The notes beneath the pieces are model-generated. The model had not been told where the DNA came from. It saw only the letters and a program-made list of their open reading frames with translations, and ran no database searches. From an uncultured Sulfurovum sp. (lineage in GTDB: Bacteria; Campylobacterota; Campylobacteria; Campylobacterales; Sulfurovaceae), in the NCBI GenBank assembly GCA_902727915.1, contig CACVAU010000040.1, positions 1 to 31,397 on the forward strand: a DNA stretch of 31,397 nt, given 5' to 3'. Positions 24,196 to 29,174 of this stretch are shown here, one piece after another. Both the position numbers and the translations under genes were made by a program. Position 1 is the stretch's first letter; each line of letters begins with the position of its first letter.

Positions 24196-24247
24196 TAGAA
24201 CTCCTTTTTTAGTTCTATTATACTCTTTACTTGACAAGTTGTCAAGT
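24196..24247 (-). promoter_or_regulatory. Toxin-antitoxin promoter with consensus -35/-10 and two palindromes
   Basis: On the minus strand: TTGACA (24245-24240), exactly 17 bases, TATAAT (24222-24217), the full sigma-70 consensus. The perfect palindrome ACTTGACAA-G-TTGTCAAGT (24229-24247) covers the -35 and is a likely antitoxin operator. A second inverted repeat, TAGAACT (24196-24202) and AGTTCTA (24211-24217), runs from the -10 edge to the ribosome site. The promoter starts directly after the stop of the LolA-like gene. Confidence 0.85.
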
Positions 24248-25177
24248 TTATCTTTTTATCTTCTGTAAAGTGCGTTCACTCCAAAATGACCTCTTTACTT
24301 TCTCATTTACTTTTATCAATTTTTGAGGAATATAAGTCATCATTTCATAGCCTGTATCCATATCTTTACTGTACCAGTAGTACCAAATTTTTGCTTTTGG
24401 GTCAGTTTGCCCCTTCAGAGGAATCCAGTGTCGGTAAACGTTTTTAATAGGTTTGTCATTCTTATAGTAGTGACTTAGATAGTTTGTAAATGATTGGGCA
24501 TCTATATAAGAGATACGGTAATCGTACCAGTGACTCTTTTCTTTATTTTTATAGGTACTTTTGATAATATGTATTTTTTTATTGTTTATATTTGTAATCT
24601 CTTTAAAGGGTAAAGTATTTGTAATTGTACCAAACTCACCTTTTTTAAAGGGCATCATTTTGAGTGCTAAGTCCATTGTTTTTGTTTCTAGTAATTCATA
24701 ATCTTCTTCATCAAAGCGTCTTAATTTAGCATCTTCTAAAAAAGCAATATCTCCAGCACCCATACCAGCATCTTTAGGTTCTGCCATACGTCTTACTTTT
24801 CGTAAAGCAGGAAGCCACATAAGATATTCGTGTGATTTTGTAGCATCAGTATAAGCTGTCATAAGAACCCCTAAGCCTTTTAATTTACCTGAACGGATAA
24901 TTACTAAATCCTTGGACTCAATATGCTTTTCTTTAAACTCTGTGGATAAAAAACGTTCTATGCGTGTAATTCTTGGTGTTTTGTTAGGCATACGACCAAT
25001 GACCGTAACCATTGCTCTATTTTGTTTTTTAATCATAATGTTTTTAAAATAGAGAGAATGATTAACATTGTAGGCATTTTGAGCAATTTCTATGGCTGTA
25101 ATGGCAAAAGTAGGTAAGGATAAGAGTATTAAAAGTATAAGTTGATGAAAAATTCGTTTCATTTTTATCTTTTCCAT
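24248..25177 (-). CDS. Outer-membrane lipoprotein-sorting-like protein (LolA_like, PF17131 type)
   Basis: 309 residues with a signal peptide ('RIFHQLILLILLSLPTFA'). The body shows the LolA_like pattern: 'LVIIRSGKLKGLGVLMTAY', 'SHEYLMWLPALRKVRRMAEPKDAGMGAGDIAFLEDAKLRRFDEEDYE', then 'RHWIPLKGQTDPKAKIWYYWYSKDMDTGYEMMTYIP'. Such periplasmic lipid-binding-fold proteins usually accompany RND/MMPL-type transporters in lipid trafficking; no transporter is present here, so the role is open. The Met at 25177 overlaps the end of the 38-codon ORF upstream; Met 25162 (M-K-R-I-F) is an equally good start for the signal peptide. Confidence 0.7.
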   Translation of the reverse strand: MEKIKMKRIFHQLILLILLSLPTFAITAIEIAQNAYNVNHSLYFKNIMIKKQNRAMVTVIGRMPNKTPRITRIERFLSTEFKEKHIESKDLVIIRSGKLKGLGVLMTAYTDATKSHEYLMWLPALRKVRRMAEPKDAGMGAGDIAFLEDAKLRRFDEEDYELLETKTMDLALKMMPFKKGEFGTITNTLPFKEITNINNKKIHIIKSTYKNKEKSHWYDYRISYIDAQSFTNYLSHYYKNDKPIKNVYRHWIPLKGQTDPKAKIWYYWYSKDMDTGYEMMTYIPQKLIKVNEKVKRSFWSERTLQKIKR

Positions 25178-25281
25178 GTCTCTACCTCTTCGATGAGTTG
25201 TTGTTTGGAGGCTTCAAAAAAATCGTCACCGTAGAGTTTACGTTTAACTTCTGAAGTAAAAAAGGGGTTGTCTCTAAACAT
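25165..25281 (-). CDS. Small ORF, 38 residues, between hydrolase and LolA-like genes
   Basis: ATG at 25281 one base after the hydrolase stop; TAA at 25165, overlapping the next gene's start by 13 nt. The product begins M-F-R-D-N-P-F-F-T and ends E-E-V-E-T-W-K-R; it is charged, with a likely helix in the second half and no signal peptide or membrane segment. It exactly fills the gap in an otherwise tightly packed operon, and the GAGG within its end would act as ribosome site for the next gene. No family recognised. Coding status rests on packing only. Confidence 0.45.
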   Translation of the reverse strand: MFRDNPFFTSEVKRKLYGDDFFEASKQQLIEEVETWKR

Positions 25282-25282
25282 T

Positions 25283-25819
25283 TTATTTTTGTTGTAGAAC
25301 CATTTTCTCTATTTTTTCCCACTTACCATGACCTGAATCAGCATTGATGTGTCCAGCATTTTCAATTACGGTGTAGGTGGCATTAATACTTTTCGCTAAG
25401 GTTGTGGCTTCTTCCAATTGAACCCATGGGTCATTGTCTGAGACAATAAGATGAACTTCTTTGGCGTGAATGTTTTGAGGAATGGCACAAGGAAAAAAAG
25501 TTTTAATGGTCGCTTCAGTGGTAGTTAGGCTAGGAGGAGAGACCATAAAGAGCCGTTCAACGGTGCTTATCTCTTCTTGGCACAACCAAAACCATAAGGT
25601 GTTTGCCAAAGAGTGACACACAACAGTGTGGGGTTTAAACTCTTCTAAGAGCTGTTTTACTTGTTTGACCCATCTGTTTTTAGAAGGGAAATGACAGTTG
25701 TCTAAGAGAGGAAAAGAGACCGTTCCATAGTTTTTAGAGATTTCACTTGCCAATTCACTTTGCCAATGAGGATGGTCAGAACCTCCCCAACCATGTAAAA
25801 TAAGGGTTTTATTTGACAT
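25283..25819 (-). CDS. RBBP9/YdeN-like alpha/beta hydrolase
   Basis: 178 residues from ATG 25819 (an in-frame GTG at 25825 would add two). 'TLILHGWGGSDHPHWQ' at the start, nucleophile Ser in 'VVCHSLANTLWF', acid in 'VSDNDPWV' and His in 'NAGHINADSGHGKW' give the full catalytic triad of the serine hydrolase family PF06821. Substrate unknown. It overlaps the dxr stop by 11 nt, so it belongs to the cdsA-dxr operon. Confidence 0.8.
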   Translation of the reverse strand: MSNKTLILHGWGGSDHPHWQSELASEISKNYGTVSFPLLDNCHFPSKNRWVKQVKQLLEEFKPHTVVCHSLANTLWFWLCQEEISTVERLFMVSPPSLTTTEATIKTFFPCAIPQNIHAKEVHLIVSDNDPWVQLEEATTLAKSINATYTVIENAGHINADSGHGKWEKIEKMVLQQK

Positions 25820-26882
25820 AGGCACGTATCTCTTTGTCTATTTGGATAATCTCTTCAATATTTTTAGCTTTGACATGTTCAAACATCTGATAGGCATCCA
25901 AAACCATTTTGCCCATACCAAAGAAGTCACATTGGTCTTTTTCAAACTTTTTAATCGCCTCTTCATTGGCTGCATTGACAATTACACCCAAATGAGGATT
26001 GTCTAGCAGGTGTTGTTTTATTTCCCAAATAGGGTAGCGTTTGGCCTCTATGGGTAAGAACTCTAACGCTCCAATCTCCAGTAAGTTCACAGGAGGAAGA
26101 ATCTCTTCTTCCACTTCTCCTCTAAGGGCAAACGCAATGGGGAGTTTCATGTCCACACCAGCAAAATGTGCTGTGGTTGAACCGTCATTAAATTCTGCTA
26201 AGGCATGAATAATGGATTTTTTTTCGATAACAGCATCAATATTGGAAGTACCAAAAAGCCATTTGGCTTCTAAGAGTTCAAAAAGTTTGTTGGTCATGGT
26301 GGCTGAATCAATGGTGATTTTTGCCCCCATGGACCAGTTAGGGTGTTTAAGGGCTTGGGAAAAAGTTGCTTTTTGCATGTCGGCTAAATCCCAGTCACGT
26401 AATGCACCTCCAGAAGCTGTAACATAGAGCTTGGAGAAGGGTCGTTGCCCCATAAGATACCAGAGTCCAAAGTGTTCGGAGTCAATGGGAACAATTTTGG
26501 ACATGTCAATAAATTCACCAGCCACCACCAAAGACTCTTTGTTGGCTAGGGCTACTTTTCGTCCCAGTTCAATGGCTTTTAGAGTAGGGGCTAAACCAGC
26601 ATACCCCACCAATGCATTGACCACAAGAGGGCTAGAGGTCTGTTCTAAAAGTTCTAAAATACCTTCTGCTCCACAAAAAACATGGGGATGGTTCACTCGG
26701 TGTTTATCTTTTTCATTGGCAATGGCCACGTATTTTGGTTGATGTTGGGCTATTTGTTGATTGAGTAGGTCAATACTTTTTCCAGCTACCAAGGCTTCTA
26801 CTTGAATCTGGTAACGCTTGGCAACAATAAGGGTATTTACCCCAATAGAACCCGTAGAACCTAAAAGAATAATGCTCTTCAT
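25809..26882 (-). CDS. dxr: 1-deoxy-D-xylulose 5-phosphate reductoisomerase
   Basis: 357 residues, slightly shorter than the ~390 of E. coli, as usual in this group. NADPH-binding 'IILLGSTGSIGVNTLIV', 'ALANKESLVVAGEF', metal/substrate site 'VPIDSEHFGLW', 'TASGGALRDW', 'HPNWSMGAKITIDSATMTNKLFELLEA' and the C-terminal 'NAANEEAIKKF' are all present. It catalyses the second step of the MEP isoprenoid pathway, which also supplies undecaprenyl phosphate. The start overlaps the cdsA stop by one base (TAATG). Confidence 0.95.
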   Translation of the reverse strand: MKSIILLGSTGSIGVNTLIVAKRYQIQVEALVAGKSIDLLNQQIAQHQPKYVAIANEKDKHRVNHPHVFCGAEGILELLEQTSSPLVVNALVGYAGLAPTLKAIELGRKVALANKESLVVAGEFIDMSKIVPIDSEHFGLWYLMGQRPFSKLYVTASGGALRDWDLADMQKATFSQALKHPNWSMGAKITIDSATMTNKLFELLEAKWLFGTSNIDAVIEKKSIIHALAEFNDGSTTAHFAGVDMKLPIAFALRGEVEEEILPPVNLLEIGALEFLPIEAKRYPIWEIKQHLLDNPHLGVIVNAANEEAIKKFEKDQCDFFGMGKMVLDAYQMFEHVKAKNIEEIIQIDKEIRAYVK

Positions 26883-27646
26883 TATAAAAAGGCTCTAAGT
26901 GAGATGAGCATCATAATTGACCCAAAAAGATACCCATCGAGTCGGTCAAGTACCCCACCGTGTCCAGGGAAAACATTTCCAGAGTCTTTCACCCCAGCTT
27001 CACGTTTGATATAGCTTTCAAATAGGTCACCAAATATAGAAGCTGTTGCTGTTAAAAAAGAGACAATAAATGCAATAAAGAAAGGAACTAAATCCATAAA
27101 ATATCCCATAATAGCCCCAGCAACGGTAGCAAAAGCAATACCCCCAATGACCCCTTCTAAGGTTTTATTGGGGGAAGTGGGTGAAAATTGTGTTTTGCCC
27201 ACACTTTTTCCCACAAAAAAAGCAGCCGTGTCGGTAATTGCCACAATAATAAGTAACCAAAGCATAAAGTCAATACCAAAATCACGGTAGAGTACCAACA
27301 TAAAAAGAAAGCCACTTACAGGATAGAGAAAGGGAATTAGTAATTTTTTCTTAATATGCTCTTGGGTATAAGCCAGTTTTGCACCAAAAAAGATGGCCAT
27401 AATAAAAAATAAATCATCAGGATTTGGGTAAAAATAAGCAACCAACCAAATAACCGTTGCATAAAGGTAAGGTGATTTTCGTTGGATACCAAAAAGTTTA
27501 ATGGCTTCATCAAATCCTATAAAGTAAAAAATACCTAAGTAAAGCCACATAATAAAATAATTGTCAATTAATCCAATCATAATGGTGGTAGCCAGTAACA
27601 TAATACCTGTTACCCATCGTTCTATATTATTCGTTATAAATTTCAT
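26882..27646 (-). CDS. cdsA: Phosphatidate cytidylyltransferase
   Basis: 254 residues, multi-pass membrane protein. The C-terminal CDP-diglyceride synthetase signature is clear: 'ESYIKREAGVKDSGNVFPGHGGVLDRLDG', preceded by 'TDTAAFFVGKSVGKTQFSPTSPNKTLEGVIGG'. It makes CDP-diacylglycerol from CTP and phosphatidate for phospholipid synthesis. AGGGG eight bases before ATG and an extended -10 (27676-27684) support the start. Coupled to dxr by a one-base overlap, a known conserved order. Confidence 0.95.
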   Translation of the reverse strand: MKFITNNIERWVTGIMLLATTIMIGLIDNYFIMWLYLGIFYFIGFDEAIKLFGIQRKSPYLYATVIWLVAYFYPNPDDLFFIMAIFFGAKLAYTQEHIKKKLLIPFLYPVSGFLFMLVLYRDFGIDFMLWLLIIVAITDTAAFFVGKSVGKTQFSPTSPNKTLEGVIGGIAFATVAGAIMGYFMDLVPFFIAFIVSFLTATASIFGDLFESYIKREAGVKDSGNVFPGHGGVLDRLDGYLFGSIMMLISLRAFL

Positions 27647-27675
27647 CTTTCAACCCCTCAGTAGATATGGTTTGG

Positions 27676-27684
27676 ATTATAACA
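27676..27684 (-). promoter_or_regulatory. Extended -10 promoter of the cdsA-dxr operon
   Basis: On the minus strand TGTTATAAT, a perfect extended -10, predicting a start near 27669 and a leader of about 23 nt carrying the AGGGG ribosome site. No well-spaced -35 is visible, which extended -10 promoters do not need. The remaining 27647-27735 shows nothing else. Confidence 0.65.
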
Positions 27685-27735
27685 TTAATGGGCTTTTATA
27701 TCATAAGTGCAAATTTATTTATAGTATAAGGGGGT

Positions 27736-29079
27736 CTATTCACGTATTTCAATGCCTTCTTTACGCACACGAACGGTTTGATATTTGTCGTATTCTACAG
27801 AAGAGCCTTCTTGAATTTTGACAAAACGGCGTTTACAGTAGTCTACATCATAGTCTCCAGCTTGAGTGAGAGAGAAGTCAACACAGAGTTTGGCAGCTTT
27901 TTGAATGACCAATTCAGGTAAGTTTTGTTTGTCTGTTTTGATGATGAGGTGTGAAGAAGGAATATTACGAATGTGCATCCATAGGTCATTTGATTTGGCA
28001 ATTTTAAGTAGAGCTTGATTTTCTTTAGCATTACGTCCAATAAGAATTTTATAATCATCTATCCAAAAAAGTTCACACTCTTTAATTTTTTCTTTTTTAC
28101 GTTGTGATTTTCCTTTTTTGGGGACTAAAATTTCAAGTTCTGTACTCTCTTTGGCTTGTTCAATGGCATGATACATATTACTATAAAAATCATGTTTAGT
28201 ACGGAGGTTTTCTTCTTCTATATGAATGTTTCTACTTTTTGATTTCGCCCGTTTGGCTTGGTTAAAAAAGTATTCACTCATACGGTTAGGCACAATATTT
28301 TTGGGGAGTTTAATACTGATTGCATTGCCTTCAAAGTCATAAGCTTTGAGCATTTTATCATAGGCTTTAATTTGGTAGAGGTTGGCTAGAACGATGTTTC
28401 CATAGCTTTGATATTTTTGGGTTTCTTTTTCCAAATCTTGAACATTTGGCAGTTTATGTAAAATTTCTTGAAGTTTTTCCTGTTGTTTCTTTACGGTTAA
28501 AAGTTTTTGCTTTTTAATGTTTCTCACACGTTTTTCTTCAAAGTCAAGATATTTTTGTTTGAGATACGCTTCAAGGTCATCTAATTTTTGGGTCTCTTCT
28601 TTCTGTTCAAAAGGAGGAATGGCTAAAAGTTCAACACCTGGACGAATAACCCTAAAGGAAGCATTGGCATCGATGTGACGTAGGGCTTCAATGGTAACTT
28701 CATTTTCATCGATTAAAATAGCGTTCGTATGTCGTCCTGTAAATTCAAATTGTAAAAATATTTTTTGTTCTTTATAGGCTGATTTAGGAGCTAGGGTAAA
28801 ACGTAAAATTCGTTCATTTTTAGGTACTTCAATGTTCAAAATGCTAGAGGAAGAGACCAACGAATGTAAAAGGTTGTCAAAAGGTGCATTAAAGCTTTGC
28901 ATGGGGCGTGTTGAAGTATTTTTATAGATAAAACTACTGCCTCTTGTCATATTAAAAAAATAGCTTTGATCTTTATTAAAAGAGAGTTCAATGGTGTTAT
29001 TTTCAATACGTCTCGCACGTGAGATAAAAGTAAAAGTTGAGAAGAATTTTGATATTTCTGTGAGCTCAAAATATTTAAT
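27736..29079 (-). CDS. NFACT-family protein (Rqc2/fibronectin-binding-like), apparent ATT start
   Basis: 447 residues if started at ATT 29079. NFACT-N region, then a coiled coil ('LEAYLKQKYLDFEEKRVRNIKKQKLL' area), and C-terminal NFACT-R domain ('CELFWIDDYKILIGRNAKENQALLKIAKSNDLWMHIRNIPSSHLII', ending 'DYDVDYCKRRFVKIQEGSSVEYDKYQTVRV'). NFACT proteins bind stalled 50S-peptidyl-tRNA and recruit alanyl-tRNA in ribosome quality control. The first ATG (28950) would remove 43 residues that look native ('KYFELTEISKFFSTFTFISRARRIENNTIELSF'). The frame opens at 29097 with no ATG, GTG or TTG; ATT-AAA-TAT-TTT at 29079 fits the family's usual M-K-Y start and has AGGGG six bases before it. Confidence 0.8.
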   Translation of the reverse strand: MKYFELTEISKFFSTFTFISRARRIENNTIELSFNKDQSYFFNMTRGSSFIYKNTSTRPMQSFNAPFDNLLHSLVSSSSILNIEVPKNERILRFTLAPKSAYKEQKIFLQFEFTGRHTNAILIDENEVTIEALRHIDANASFRVIRPGVELLAIPPFEQKEETQKLDDLEAYLKQKYLDFEEKRVRNIKKQKLLTVKKQQEKLQEILHKLPNVQDLEKETQKYQSYGNIVLANLYQIKAYDKMLKAYDFEGNAISIKLPKNIVPNRMSEYFFNQAKRAKSKSRNIHIEEENLRTKHDFYSNMYHAIEQAKESTELEILVPKKGKSQRKKEKIKECELFWIDDYKILIGRNAKENQALLKIAKSNDLWMHIRNIPSSHLIIKTDKQNLPELVIQKAAKLCVDFSLTQAGDYDVDYCKRRFVKIQEGSSVEYDKYQTVRVRKEGIEIRE

Positions 29080-29137
29080 AGCGTACCCCTGTGGTAATTA
29101 GTTGGATATATAAAGTAAAATATTAACCAAATTTACC

Positions 29138-29143
29138 TATAAT
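29138..29143 (+). promoter_or_regulatory. -10 element for the repeat-protein gene
   Basis: TATAAT at 29138-29143, about 31 bases before the ATG at 29175, with ribosome site GGAGAG (29162-29167) seven bases upstream of it. No matching -35 or TG extension is seen. The gap 29098-29174 separates this gene from the divergent NFACT gene and shows no other feature. Confidence 0.5.
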
Positions 29144-29174
29144 CAAGTCAAATAAAATACTGGAGAGAATAAAA

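Noticed and set aside
26212..26742. Two + strand open frames (71 and 103 codons)
   Set aside because: They are antisense to well-supported dxr and have no family features.
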